DNA of 64,000 nucleotides, taken from the NCBI GenBank assembly GCA_965229785.1, contig CBDDJS010000001.1:2046001-2110000 (forward strand). Direction: 5' to 3'. Source of the stretch: JAWPMT01 sp965229785 (GTDB taxonomy: Bacteria > Bacteroidota > Bacteroidia > Cytophagales > Cyclobacteriaceae). Shown here piece after piece: positions 43,852 to 53,342 of this stretch; positions within the stretch are counted from its first letter, which is position 1, and the number at the start of each line of letters is the position of its first letter. The notes beneath the pieces were generated by a model. It was not told the DNA's origin. It saw nothing but the letters and a program-made list of their open reading frames with translations, and searched no databases. Made by a program: the position numbers and the translations under genes.

Positions 43852-46800
43852 CTATTTCCCTATCAAAACAAAGGGTGACCAGAAATAGGGCTTAGCAAAA
43901 GTTCCCTCTTCGATCATCTTCAATTTTGCACGTCTCAAATAGGTTGCATATTGAAGTGATTCGGAACGGGATTTTGGCACCGCATCCCGGGAAAGTTGAT
44001 CGTAAAGGTTAACCATCAATTCTTTGGTAGAAGCATCCGATACTTTCCAAAGGGAAACATTTACGTTCTTGGTTCCTGCATAAATCAAGGCTCGTGTCAA
44101 CCCGATGATGCCCTCTCCTGTAGATATCTTTCCAAGTCCCGTCTCACAGGCAGATAAAGTCACCAATTCCGAATTGATATTCAGGTTATATACTTCTCCG
44201 GAAAAAAGGATACCATCATTTTCAGATTCCACCGAATCCATGGCCAACAAAATACCAGAAAACTCCGGTTCTTCCTGATTGACGAAACCATGACTGGCAA
44301 TATGTAAATATTGATACTCATCCAGTCGTCCGGAACTTACTATTTCTTCCGTTGCGTCTTTCCTGATATTCAGAGAAACTTCACGGCCTTGCGCCCGAAA
44401 AGTACTGTCAATGGTCAACACTTCTTTCTCCGTACCTGGCAGGGGTTTCATCTCGCTACGATTCATTTTAATGTTCTTACGAAGAGAAATGGCTGTCCCT
44501 GACTCATTGTATGACTGTGCCCTTTTTTCTTTGAGCACCTCAAGATAAGGTGCATCAAATACCACCGGAGCAATGGCTAATAAATCTCGCTGTGCTTTTT
44601 CGCGAAGCGTTTTCTCATTTCTAAACGTCTTATAAAGGAGATTGGCGGAGAAGGTGTAAGAAATGCCATAATCCTTTACCATATACGGCAATTCGCTGTA
44701 AGTAGCCGTCTCCTCAAAGTCCCTGGTGAGCAAAGCTTCAAATGGAATGGTAGCCATGATCCCATCCAGAACAATGATGATATTTCGAACGCCTTTAGGG
44801 ATCTCAGCAGGTATGAATTGATCATAAAGTTTTCGAGCATAGCTTTTGTAAAGCTTATCAAACTTGTAGATCGTACTTTTTCGGAAAGCCTGAATGTCTT
44901 TTTCGTACGTAGGGGACTTAAACGTCTTGTGTATGGAAAAATCGTCTTTTGTAATGTAATTGGCATAGAGGCTATCCTCTGTGAGGAAGTAGGACAACAC
45001 CATCGTAGAATCCGGCAGAAAATCCTGAAGCTCATCAACCCTCACAACCCCTACATCATATTTCAGATCAAAGTATTTGGGGAAATCATTTTCCAGGCTT
45101 TGTACCAGGTCTTCATAAGCTCTGTTGGCCTTGAACAATTGATCTTGATAATAAACACGCTGCGCACTGTCGGGATTGGCAGACAATTCCTGCGTGATTT
45201 GGTTTATGAGTGTCTTCAGTTTAATCTCATTTGAAACCATGCTATCCGGTATTCCCCCAAAAGACTTGGCGTTGGATTCTGCGAGGGATGAAAACAAGAT
45301 CGATCCTTTGTTCTTCTCTGTGAAATAGAAGTACCAGTCCTGATAGTCTTTTTTCTTCTGTTCGAAATCCGCGTCCTTTCCAATCATCTTCACGTTTTCA
45401 GGATTCAGCAACTTCACCATGGAATAAGAACCATTTACTGCGGACTCGTAAATTTTATTGGCCTGCTTGGCCAGCAAAACCTGGTCTCTCCTATCGGTAT
45501 ATGATTTTCGAATCTGATCCACGAGGCTATCACTCAGCACAAAACTTTGTAGAGAGATATCCAGACCTTTCATGTTTCTGCTTTGACTAAATCCTGACTC
45601 GAGTAATTCCCCTTTGAATTGTAAGAACCAAAGAAGGTCTTTACTGTCAAAGAAATTGACCAGCGATGGATTCACAAATATGTTAGATTCATGAAAATCC
45701 ACGATACTGGAATTGATCGCAGACTGGACACTTTCAAGTGCCAGTCGTGTTTGCCCCTGTTCACCATAGACACGCGCCAGATTGTAGTAGGCATTGGCAA
45801 TATTTGGGTGCTTACTTCCATGGATCGCCAGATCAATGTCCAATGCTTTTCTGAAATATCGAATGGCCAACTCAAAGTCTCCTGCGAAGTAATACAAACT
45901 ACCTAGGTTATTATAAGCGGCTGAGGTATTAACATGGGTCTCCCCTACCAAATTGAAATTGATGTCCAGTACCCTGCCATAAAACTCCAGGGCTTCAGAA
46001 AAATTTTCCTGATATATATAGGTATTGGCAATCCCCAATAAGCTACGGATTGAACTCTGGTGAACCTCTCCAACCGTATTTGAAAATACATTCAGCGCTT
46101 TCTCGTAATATTTGATCGCTTCCGGGTAATCTCCCTTGTTTTTGGCTACATCGGCAAACCCCAGATAGATTGCTCCGAATTTCGGATTTCTTTCATCCAG
46201 GAATTTGGAATAGATGATCAGCGCCTGATTGTAATATTGCAAGGCGATCTCTAAACCTCCACTGCTTTTGAAAATGTCTGCGATGCCTACATAGGTAGTT
46301 GCCACGTCCGGATGATTGTCCCCAAACACCCCTTGATTGATCTCCAGAGCCCGATTATAGTTTTCTTTTGCCAGGTTATAACTGCCTTTGTTTCGGTAGA
46401 GATTACCCAGACTTAAGTAAGAGTTCGCAACATAGGGATGGGCATCTCCTAATATTTCCCGGTTGGTTTCCAAAGCGTTTTTAAAATACCTGAATGCTTC
46501 CTCGTATTGTAGTTTTCCATAATAAACATTGCCAATACCCAGGTTTGTAGGTGCCGAATAAAGATGCTTTTCATCATGCTGGACCGACTCGGTAATGCGC
46601 AGCGCTTCATTGTACTCTTCCAGTGCCAATTCATGTCTTCCGGTCAGGTAATAAACGTTACCTATGTTGCTTAAGGCATTGGCTCTTTCCAAATGGTTCT
46701 CTCCCAGATGATCATTTGAAAGCGTTAGTGCTTCATTCGCCACCTTAAGTGCTTCTTCCAGCTCAAAAATGGCACAAAGGTTTTCTGATATCTTATTTTT

Positions 46801-47028
46801 GGAAGCAACCATTCCCTCCCAATTGTTCCCCTTACTGAATAAATCAAAGGCCCGTTCAAAAAAGAAAATTGAACTGTCGTGGCGGTTGAAAAGTAGGAAC
46901 GTATCCGCTTTATGGAAATAAACATCTGCTCTGGCACTATCAGTGGGCGATACATCTAACGCTATTAAATCATTTGATAATAGCCCAATAAACAGGGTGC
47001 TCAAAAAAATAATCAGGTGCCTTCTCAT
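43852..47028 (-). CDS. Secreted TPR-CHAT domain protein
   Basis: A protein of 1058 residues. A signal peptide (about 1-24) is followed by 8-9 kinesin-light-chain-like TPR repeats of 42 residues (about 90-440, consensus AxYLxLGNLYRNKGxYxxA). A coiled linker spans about 440-720 and a C-terminal CHAT peptidase domain about 730-1058. The caspase-like dyad is His913 (HIASHGF) and Cys961 (LSACETGLG), so the protease is probably active. Bacterial CHAT proteins are caspase/separase-type cysteine peptidases. TPR-CHAT architecture is shared with the gRAMP-associated peptidase, but no CRISPR gene is present here. The signal peptide places it in the periplasm or outside. ATG at 47028 is preferred over GTG at 47058. 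Confidence 0.9.
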   Translation of the reverse strand: MRRHLIIFLSTLFIGLLSNDLIALDVSPTDSARADVYFHKADTFLLFNRHDSSIFFFERAFDLFSKGNNWEGMVASKNKISENLCAIFELEEALKVANEALTLSNDHLGENHLERANALSNIGNVYYLTGRHELALEEYNEALRITESVQHDEKHLYSAPTNLGIGNVYYGKLQYEEAFRYFKNALETNREILGDAHPYVANSYLSLGNLYRNKGSYNLAKENYNRALEINQGVFGDNHPDVATTYVGIADIFKSSGGLEIALQYYNQALIIYSKFLDERNPKFGAIYLGFADVAKNKGDYPEAIKYYEKALNVFSNTVGEVHQSSIRSLLGIANTYIYQENFSEALEFYGRVLDINFNLVGETHVNTSAAYNNLGSLYYFAGDFELAIRYFRKALDIDLAIHGSKHPNIANAYYNLARVYGEQGQTRLALESVQSAINSSIVDFHESNIFVNPSLVNFFDSKDLLWFLQFKGELLESGFSQSRNMKGLDISLQSFVLSDSLVDQIRKSYTDRRDQVLLAKQANKIYESAVNGSYSMVKLLNPENVKMIGKDADFEQKKKDYQDWYFYFTEKNKGSILFSSLAESNAKSFGGIPDSMVSNEIKLKTLINQITQELSANPDSAQRVYYQDQLFKANRAYEDLVQSLENDFPKYFDLKYDVGVVRVDELQDFLPDSTMVLSYFLTEDSLYANYITKDDFSIHKTFKSPTYEKDIQAFRKSTIYKFDKLYKSYARKLYDQFIPAEIPKGVRNIIIVLDGIMATIPFEALLTRDFEETATYSELPYMVKDYGISYTFSANLLYKTFRNEKTLREKAQRDLLAIAPVVFDAPYLEVLKEKRAQSYNESGTAISLRKNIKMNRSEMKPLPGTEKEVLTIDSTFRAQGREVSLNIRKDATEEIVSSGRLDEYQYLHIASHGFVNQEEPEFSGILLAMDSVESENDGILFSGEVYNLNINSELVTLSACETGLGKISTGEGIIGLTRALIYAGTKNVNVSLWKVSDASTKELMVNLYDQLSRDAVPKSRSESLQYATYLRRAKLKMIEEGTFAKPYFWSPFVLIGK

Positions 47029-47134
47029 GGTTGTTGCGAGCAGTAAGTCAAACTCCACGCTAATTTAGTTCCTAGAATCATTTTTTAGGATTATTTTCGG
47101 CTTTTGATATTTTATTCCCGACCTCAACCAGATA

Positions 47135-48877
47135 ATGACGCGTAATATTCGGCTATTTGTTGCCTTGATCCTGTGCATACATGTCACAGCCTCAGCACAG
47201 GTCCAACCCGAACATCCCAGGCGATACTATGTTGCCGAAGATGGAAAGCTGTACTGGCAGGCCGAAAAGCCGGTATTCCTGTTTATTTCAGAAAATCCTG
47301 ATGGTTCGGAAGCCAAAAGACTGGAAAGTGAATCCACACCGGAGCATACCAACCCATTGTATTTAGATACTGAGGGAATCAATTACGTCAGAACAAAGTG
47401 GGCAGTAGATCAAACCACGAAAAAACCAGTTTCTCCTCAACAGGAAATTGTATTTGAAATTTATCGAGATGGAACCGCCCCTGCTACAACGGTAAATTTC
47501 AGTGCACCTAACGCTTTCCAATCAGAAGACAAGATATTTTATGGGAACGATCTATCCATTTCCGCATCAGCGATAGATCAGCTTTCTGGTGTTGCAAGTA
47601 CTTTCTATTCGCTTAATGGCAACAGTTTTACTAATTATAATAATGTGTTGACTTACAGTGCTGATGGAGATTATTCCTTTAAATTCTATTCACTGGATAA
47701 TGTTGGGAATGCAGAGACCCCACAAACGTTCGATTTCACCCTGGACCTTACCAGCCCTGTCACACGTTACACCGTAACGGGCGACAAAACATCAGAAATC
47801 TTATCCCCCAGAACGATCATTCAACTTGAGGGTGAAGACGGATCCAGTGGAATGGAAAACATTTATTTCAGAATAGACAGTGGTCGTGACCAACGATTCC
47901 GGGAATCAGTTGCCCTTACAGATCTTGCTGAAGGAGATCATACCCTCACGTATTATAGTGTAGACAATGTTGGGAACAAAGAATCAGATCGGACCTACGA
48001 TTTTTATATGGACCGAACTTCGCCAGAGGTCATCGCCAGTGTCGTTGGAGATCAATATCAAAATCGTGGGCGTGTTTTCATTTCCGTCAGAACCAAAGTG
48101 AAACTGGAGGCCTCGGACAATAAAGCAGGCATCAAGAAAGTTTGGTATAAAATCGATGATGGGCCGGAAATCCCCTATAAAGAACCGTTTGAGTTACCGA
48201 AATCCAAAGGAAAGCACATCATTGAATACTACGCTACGGATAAGGTGAACAACAACTTTAAATCCCTGTTTGATGAAAGTACAAGCGGTCGGGAATCGCT
48301 GGATATCGACGTAGAAGCTCCTGAAATTGATTTCAGCTATGCCGGAGATCAGTTCTTTTCACGTGATACTGCCTTCATTACCAGCAAGACAGATATTGGC
48401 TTGAGTGCCGTGGATAATGATGCTGGTGTAAAAGCCGTCGGTTATAAAATCAATGGCGGAAAAGGTCAGGTATACGAAGGTCCTTTCAAACTCGAAGAAG
48501 AAGGAACGTATGTGGTTGACTTCTACGGTACGGATCAAGTGAACAACCGCAACAGCAAAACCTTCTTTTTTACGGTTGATAATACTGGTCCTGCCATCGA
48601 GCAGATCCTTAGTATGGAGCCTGTTGGAAGTATTTCGCTCAACGACGAACCACAACCATTATCTGTTTATTCGAAAGGTGTAAAGCTTTATTTGGCTGCT
48701 ACAGATGCGGTAATTGACACAGATGCGATCTACTACACCATCAACGACGGTGAAGAACAACGATACACGGAACCCATCGAAATCAATTCTCTTGGAATTG
48801 TTTCATACAAGGTCAGGGCTACTGATAAACTAGGAAATACTTCGAATACCGATACATTCAAGATTTTTGTGAAGTAG
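47135..48877 (+). CDS. Exported protein with OmpL47-type repeats
   Basis: A 580-residue protein. A signal peptide (about 1-22, ending ASAQ) is followed by five repeated beta-sandwich units of about 90-100 residues. Each has the pattern YxxDxxxGxE...YSxDNVGNxE (VDNVGNKESDRTYDFYMDRTSP across a unit; YATDKVNN; YGTDQVNN). The pattern matches the OmpL47-type beta-barrel/Ig-like repeats used in surface or adhesive proteins. Function is otherwise unknown. Its start lies 106 bp from the divergent CHAT gene, so they may share a control region. Confidence 0.8.
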   Translation: MTRNIRLFVALILCIHVTASAQVQPEHPRRYYVAEDGKLYWQAEKPVFLFISENPDGSEAKRLESESTPEHTNPLYLDTEGINYVRTKWAVDQTTKKPVSPQQEIVFEIYRDGTAPATTVNFSAPNAFQSEDKIFYGNDLSISASAIDQLSGVASTFYSLNGNSFTNYNNVLTYSADGDYSFKFYSLDNVGNAETPQTFDFTLDLTSPVTRYTVTGDKTSEILSPRTIIQLEGEDGSSGMENIYFRIDSGRDQRFRESVALTDLAEGDHTLTYYSVDNVGNKESDRTYDFYMDRTSPEVIASVVGDQYQNRGRVFISVRTKVKLEASDNKAGIKKVWYKIDDGPEIPYKEPFELPKSKGKHIIEYYATDKVNNNFKSLFDESTSGRESLDIDVEAPEIDFSYAGDQFFSRDTAFITSKTDIGLSAVDNDAGVKAVGYKINGGKGQVYEGPFKLEEEGTYVVDFYGTDQVNNRNSKTFFFTVDNTGPAIEQILSMEPVGSISLNDEPQPLSVYSKGVKLYLAATDAVIDTDAIYYTINDGEEQRYTEPIEINSLGIVSYKVRATDKLGNTSNTDTFKIFVK

Positions 48878-48925
48878 TTTGGCAAATTCTTTGCTTGCAT
48901 TTGGTCCGCTAAACTATGACTGAAT

Positions 48926-49438
48926 ATGAGATACCTTGTCATTCTTTCCGTATCGGGCCTTTTATTCTTGTCCGCTTGTTCGGATGATGACGATCTCTCG
49001 TCTTCAATTGTAGGAAGCTGGGAAATTACATCGACGAATTCAGAAATTTTGATTGACGGAGGTGGCATTAGTGATTTCTATGTTGAAAATTTCGGTTTTA
49101 CCGAAGAACAAGCCCAGGCACTGGAAGACGCGTTTGACACGGCAACTTTCTTTTCAGAAACCGTCGGTAGTCGTTTTACCTTCAATGAAGATGGCACTTT
49201 AGAAAGAGTAACCGACGATATCACATCCGAGGGGACCTACGCAATTGACCAAAAACAACTTACCATTCAATTTGGTGTTGGTAAAGAAGAAATCCATTAC
49301 CAAATAGTTACGAATACCCAGAATAATCTGGACCTTCTTTTGGAGCAGGGAGTAACCACCGATCTGGACAACAATGGCACTGAAGAAACCATTTCTTATC
49401 TACTGAATGTGGGAATGGAGCCTGTGCAAACCAATTGA
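48926..49438 (+). CDS. Lipocalin-like lipoprotein, unknown function
   Basis: A 170-residue lipoprotein. The lipobox is LFLSAC at about 17, followed by acidic SDDDDLSSS. A small beta domain begins VGSWEITSTNSE and contains RFTFNEDGTLERV and EGTYAIDQKQLTIQF. That pattern (GxWxxxx, FxxDGxL, GxYxxxxxxL) is typical of Bacteroidota lipocalin-like domains. No ligand can be inferred. It converges with the serine hydrolase gene (4 bp) and may follow the OmpL47 gene in a transcript. Confidence 0.75.
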   Translation: MRYLVILSVSGLLFLSACSDDDDLSSSIVGSWEITSTNSEILIDGGGISDFYVENFGFTEEQAQALEDAFDTATFFSETVGSRFTFNEDGTLERVTDDITSEGTYAIDQKQLTIQFGVGKEEIHYQIVTNTQNNLDLLLEQGVTTDLDNNGTEETISYLLNVGMEPVQTN

Positions 49439-49442
49439 ACCC

Positions 49443-50735
49443 TCATGGGTTCTCTTTGGGAGTGATCATTTCATATACCAGATCTTGTAAAACTGGTCTG
49501 ATCGCTAGTTCGTAGATCATGGCTTGCTTTCTGCTGGGATATACCCGATTGCACAAAAAAACAAAAACCAGATCATGGTCCGGATCCGCCCAAACCAATG
49601 GCCCTGTGTAACCACTGTGTCCATAACTTCTGGGGCTGACTCGACCTGACACGTTACTTCTATCACTTTCATTACTTAAGGTGGGCATGTCAAATCCTAA
49701 TCCACGCCTGTTCTCATTATTGGGATATTGCACCGTCGTGAAAAGATCGACCGTCTGCTGTTTTAAGTAAATGTCTCCTCTGTAAGTCCCCCGATTAAGG
49801 AACATCGACCAAATTTTTCCAACGTCTTCAGCATTGGCAAAAAGTCCGGCATTACCTGAAACTCCACGCATCATGATGGCCCCTTCATCATGCACATAAC
49901 CGTGTATAGGTACTTCTCTAAAAAAAGTATCTACTTCCGTTGGTACAATTTGATCCAATGAAAATTTTTTCAGGGGATTGAAACCTAACGTAGTAGCGCC
50001 CATTGGTTCGTAGAAGTGTTCCTCGAGATACTTGTCCAATGAATTGCCAGTGAGTTGCTGCACCAGTTCGGGTACCAGATAGAAAAATAACCCGGAATAT
50101 CTGTATTTCTTTTCATCACTGAGTTCTGCCTTTTTGATGAATCTTTTGATCTTTTGGTAAAAATCGTTTCTCAGGTATTTGCCTTCGGCCAACTTGAAAT
50201 CATATCGATCACTTTTGTCCTCATCTACCCATTTCTTTTTGAGGCGCCCATTTTTATCTCTTATTTCCTGGTGGTACGGTATCCAGGGTCTCCAGCCAGC
50301 CTGATGCGCCAATAATTCTCTGTAAGTAGACTTTCCACGTTTATTTCCACTCAGAAAGGTCAGGTGTTTCGAAATCGGATCATCCAATTCGATGAGTCCA
50401 TCTTCATACAACTTCATTACTGCCAGTGTTGCAGCCGTCACCTTGGTTACAGAAGCCAGATCATACAAGTGATCTACCTCCACTTTTAGCAGACTATCAT
50501 AAGTATGATAACCGTAAGCTTTGTGTATTAAAACAGAGTCGTTGTGCATCACCCATAGCACAGCGCCCGGGAATGCCATTTTTTCAATTCCATCCGTTAA
50601 AACGCTATCAATTTTATCAATATTGGAATTTATCAGCCCCTGATTTTGAGCCATTAAAAAAAGAGCGTTTCCCAGCATGGTAACTAGCAAGAACGCGTAT
50701 TTCAAACCTTTTTGCATCGTAAGTTTGCGCTTCAT
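49443..50735 (-). CDS. Serine hydrolase of the beta-lactamase family (secreted)
   Basis: A 430-residue class C beta-lactamase-type hydrolase with a signal peptide (ending LMAQ). SxxK is SVTK in YDLASVTKVTAAT. The tyrosine motif is YSG in YRYSGLFFY. The third motif is HSGYTG. It is closest in plan to secreted esterase or D-alanyl peptidase-like proteins of Bacteroidota; the substrate is unknown. The ATG at 50735 overlaps the likely promoter of the divergent serine gene. A second in-frame ATG at 50717 (MQKGLKYAFLL) would leave that promoter free and is a plausible alternative. Confidence 0.88.
   Translation of the reverse strand: MKRKLTMQKGLKYAFLLVTMLGNALFLMAQNQGLINSNIDKIDSVLTDGIEKMAFPGAVLWVMHNDSVLIHKAYGYHTYDSLLKVEVDHLYDLASVTKVTAATLAVMKLYEDGLIELDDPISKHLTFLSGNKRGKSTYRELLAHQAGWRPWIPYHQEIRDKNGRLKKKWVDEDKSDRYDFKLAEGKYLRNDFYQKIKRFIKKAELSDEKKYRYSGLFFYLVPELVQQLTGNSLDKYLEEHFYEPMGATTLGFNPLKKFSLDQIVPTEVDTFFREVPIHGYVHDEGAIMMRGVSGNAGLFANAEDVGKIWSMFLNRGTYRGDIYLKQQTVDLFTTVQYPNNENRRGLGFDMPTLSNESDRSNVSGRVSPRSYGHSGYTGPLVWADPDHDLVFVFLCNRVYPSRKQAMIYELAIRPVLQDLVYEMITPKENP
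50720..50727 (+). promoter_or_regulatory. TAnnTTTG element before the serine biosynthesis gene
   Basis: TAAGTTTG is an exact -7 box 19 bp before the ATG at 50747, which implies a very short leader of about 12 nt. It lies inside the first codons of the divergent serine hydrolase gene. No good -33 box was found at the usual distance. Confidence 0.4.
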
Positions 50736-50746
50736 CTGACGAACCT

Positions 50747-52639
50747 ATGCAAAATTCCAAATATTTTATCATCGATTTTGACAGCACCTTCACAAAAGTG
50801 GAAGCCCTCGATGTTTTAGGCGAAATTTCTTTGGATGGTAAGCCTCATCGACAACAGGCACTTGACCGGATCAAGGAAGTAACAGACCTGGGTATGGAAG
50901 GAAAGTTGTCTTTTCGGGAATCTTTGGAGGAACGAATCAAGTTGTTAGAAGCACATCGGGATGACCTCCCTGTATTGGTCACAAAGTTGACGGCTCAGGT
51001 ATCTAAATCTTTTAAAAGAAATAAAGAGTTTCTAAAAACCTATGCCGAAAAGATATTTATACTCAGTAATGGGTTCAAAGATTTTATCATTCCCATCGTG
51101 GGGAAATACGGCATCCCGGCAAAGAATGTATTTGCTAATGATTTTGAGTACAATGAAGATGGAAAAATCATAGGTTTTAATAAAGAAAACATACTTTCGT
51201 CCAACGGAGGAAAACCTGAACAGATTGCCAAACTCAACTTGAAAGGTGAGGTATTTGTATTGGGTGACGGGTATACCGATTATGAAATTAAAAAGGCCGG
51301 ACTTGCCAACAAATTCTATGCGTTTGTTGAAAATGTTCGTAGGGACAATGTATTGGAACAAGCCGATCACGTCGCACCCAACCTGGATGAAGTTTTATAT
51401 GTAAACAAAATGGAACGAGCGCTTTCTTATCCTAAGAACAGGATCAAAGTATTACTATTGGAGAATGTCCACCCTGATGGAGTAGAAAAACTCAAAGAAG
51501 AGGGATATGAGGTCGAAATTCACCCAGCGGGTATGACTGAAGACGAAATGTGCGAAGCAATCAAAGACGTCTCCATACTCGGCATTAGGTCAAAAACACA
51601 AGTCACTGAAAAAGTAATCAAATCAGCAAAGCGACTTCACGCCATAGGCGCATTTTGCATTGGTACCAACCAGATCGACCTTGAAGCCTGCCTCGATAAA
51701 GGAGTAGCTGTATTCAATGCACCCTTTAGCAATACAAGGTCGGTAGTGGAACTAGCCATTGCGGAAATGATCCTCCTAATGAGAAATATTCCCGATAAGG
51801 CAGTAGCCATGCATGAGGGCAAATGGGATAAGTCTGCTAAGAACAGTTATGAGATCCGTGGCAAGAAGTTAGGAATCATTGGTTACGGCAATATTGGTTC
51901 CCAGCTTTCCGTATTGGCCGAAGCCTTAGGCATGAATGTGCAGTATTTCGATCTCGAAGAAAAACTGGCACTGGGAAATGCACATCGTTGTAAAACCCTT
52001 TTTGAATTACTTAGTTCTTCCGACGTAATTTCTCTGCATGTAGATGGCCGACCGGATAATAGCCAATTCATTGGCGATAAGGAATTCAGCATCATGAAAG
52101 AAGGAGTGATTTTCCTTAATCTGGCGAGAGGACCTGTAGTAGACATAGCGGCTCTCAAAAAACATGTGGATCAGGGTCGTATCCGCGGGGTAGGCATTGA
52201 TGTCTTTCCTGAAGAGCCACTAAGCAATCAGGATGAATTCATATCTGAATTGCGTGGCGCTCCAAACATCATCATGACTCCTCACATCGGAGGAAGTACC
52301 ACGGAAGCTCAAGAAAATATTGCGGATTTTGTTCCTACCCGGATCATGGAATACATCAATACCGGATCTACTTCCAATAGCGTGAACTTCCCCAATCTGG
52401 TATTACCAACTTTGCAAAATGCACATCGATTCATACATATCCATTTGAATGAACCCGGGGTATTGGCAGAAATCAACCAAATTTTAGCCAATCACTCATT
52501 GAATATTGTGGGTCAATACCTGAAAACAAACGAACGAATCGGATATGTAATCACAGATATTAATAAAAACTATGACGAAGCTGTGATCCAAGATTTGAAA
52601 AAAATCAACGGAACTATCAAATTCCGGGTCCTGTATTAG
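50747..52639 (+). CDS. serA: Phosphoserine phosphatase-like HAD domain fused to D-3-phosphoglycerate dehydrogenase
   Basis: A 630-residue fusion. The N-terminal HAD-IB domain (1 to about 215) keeps all four motifs: DFDST with Asp10 and Asp12, SNG with Ser107, Lys156, and GDGYTD with Asp174 and Asp178. It therefore looks like an active SerB-type phosphatase. The C-terminal part (about 232-630) is a phosphoglycerate dehydrogenase with GYGNIG (379-384), Arg461, Glu489/490 and His513 in TPHIGGSTTEAQ. An ACT domain at about 560-630 is probably the serine-feedback site. The dehydrogenase step starts serine synthesis and the phosphatase step ends it. The middle enzyme SerC is encoded 730 bp downstream. 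Confidence 0.93.
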   Translation: MQNSKYFIIDFDSTFTKVEALDVLGEISLDGKPHRQQALDRIKEVTDLGMEGKLSFRESLEERIKLLEAHRDDLPVLVTKLTAQVSKSFKRNKEFLKTYAEKIFILSNGFKDFIIPIVGKYGIPAKNVFANDFEYNEDGKIIGFNKENILSSNGGKPEQIAKLNLKGEVFVLGDGYTDYEIKKAGLANKFYAFVENVRRDNVLEQADHVAPNLDEVLYVNKMERALSYPKNRIKVLLLENVHPDGVEKLKEEGYEVEIHPAGMTEDEMCEAIKDVSILGIRSKTQVTEKVIKSAKRLHAIGAFCIGTNQIDLEACLDKGVAVFNAPFSNTRSVVELAIAEMILLMRNIPDKAVAMHEGKWDKSAKNSYEIRGKKLGIIGYGNIGSQLSVLAEALGMNVQYFDLEEKLALGNAHRCKTLFELLSSSDVISLHVDGRPDNSQFIGDKEFSIMKEGVIFLNLARGPVVDIAALKKHVDQGRIRGVGIDVFPEEPLSNQDEFISELRGAPNIIMTPHIGGSTTEAQENIADFVPTRIMEYINTGSTSNSVNFPNLVLPTLQNAHRFIHIHLNEPGVLAEINQILANHSLNIVGQYLKTNERIGYVITDINKNYDEAVIQDLKKINGTIKFRVLY

Positions 52640-52716
52640 TATTTTTGTTAATCACCAGTCGAAAAAAAGAGAATTTACAGGATTCGATAAATGATTAGAG
52701 ATATATTTACAAGGTT

Positions 52717-53115
52717 ATGACGGACCACCGCTCCACGTCACCATACTGGCAACCATTGACGAATCTCAAGCAATTTGATCAGATCCTCGAACGATCTAAA
52801 TCAAAGCCTGCATTGGTATTGAAATACCATCCCAATACCAGTGAGAGCGATGCAATCAAGAAATCTCTCGATCAAAACTGGAACATTGGTCCGGGTGAAT
52901 TAGATATGTACCTGGTCGATGTAAGTCGGGACGCCAAAGTATCTCACGAAGTAACTGAAGTAGCAGGTGTGGATCATGAATTTCCACAGGTACTTCTTTT
53001 CGCTGATGGAGTCACCATGTACGACGAGTCTCACGAACTGATCAACGTGAAAAAAATCAAGATCGCGTTGAAGATTATCAACCGAACCTTCAAGTGGATG
53101 GAAACGCGGGTTTAG
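52717..53115 (+). CDS. YtxJ-like bacillithiol-system protein lacking the active cysteine
   Basis: A 132-residue protein with a thioredoxin-like fold of the YtxJ (monothiol bacilliredoxin) family. It shares the order W-L-x-Q, an LVLKYHPN strand, LVDVSRDAKVSHEV and FPQVLLFADGVTMYDESHELI. The family motif normally reads roughly FKHSTRCSISS; here it is LKYHPNTSES, with Thr41 aligned to the cysteine. The protein probably cannot do disulfide chemistry the usual way. It sits between the serine genes; serine feeds cysteine and thiol synthesis, so the location is suggestive. Confidence 0.78.
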   Translation: MTDHRSTSPYWQPLTNLKQFDQILERSKSKPALVLKYHPNTSESDAIKKSLDQNWNIGPGELDMYLVDVSRDAKVSHEVTEVAGVDHEFPQVLLFADGVTMYDESHELINVKKIKIALKIINRTFKWMETRV

Positions 53116-53155
53116 CGCTCGGCGCAACTACCCTACTCTCTGAAAAGATTGGTAT

Positions 53156-53337
53156 AAAAAAAGCCCCCCGTCCGTTTCTAAACCTGATAAAATCAGGATT
53201 TGAGTCATCCAACTACATCAACCCTCCACTGTTATCCTTTATTAAAAGGTCCTTTCGGATGAGGCCCGGTTTTAATAGCCGATCAACTCGGTATGGTAAT
53301 ATATGTTAGGTTTAAAAACATAATTACGGGGGGAATG
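53156..53337 (-). ncRNA. Structured ncRNA, 6S-like architecture (candidate)
   Basis: Read on the minus strand, this roughly 180-nt segment is bounded by an exact promoter -7 box just upstream and a U-run of 7 at its end. Its ends pair over long range: CCCCCCGT (53333-53326) with ACGGGGGG (53171-53164), and TAAACCT (53314-53308) with AGGTTTA (53185-53179), separated by an internal loop. Inside, hairpins CCGA/TCGG, CCTTT/AAAGG and a TCATCC/GGATGA pairing can form. A long rod with internal loops, about 180 nt, is the shape of 6S RNA. The identity as 6S is inference, but a structured RNA gene is well supported. It is divergent from serC. Confidence 0.65.
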
Positions 53338-53342
53338 AACTT

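Noticed and set aside
43852..47028. CRISPR-associated (Craspase) role for TPR-CHAT
   Set aside because: No gRAMP/cas gene or repeat array in the window, and the protein carries a signal peptide.
47029..47058. GTG start of the CHAT gene at 47058
   Set aside because: ATG at 47028 leads directly into a signal peptide; the 10 extra residues would weaken it.
53094..53309. 71-codon plus-strand frame after ytxJ
   Set aside because: Overlaps the ytxJ end and then runs opposite to the ncRNA; no recognisable protein features.
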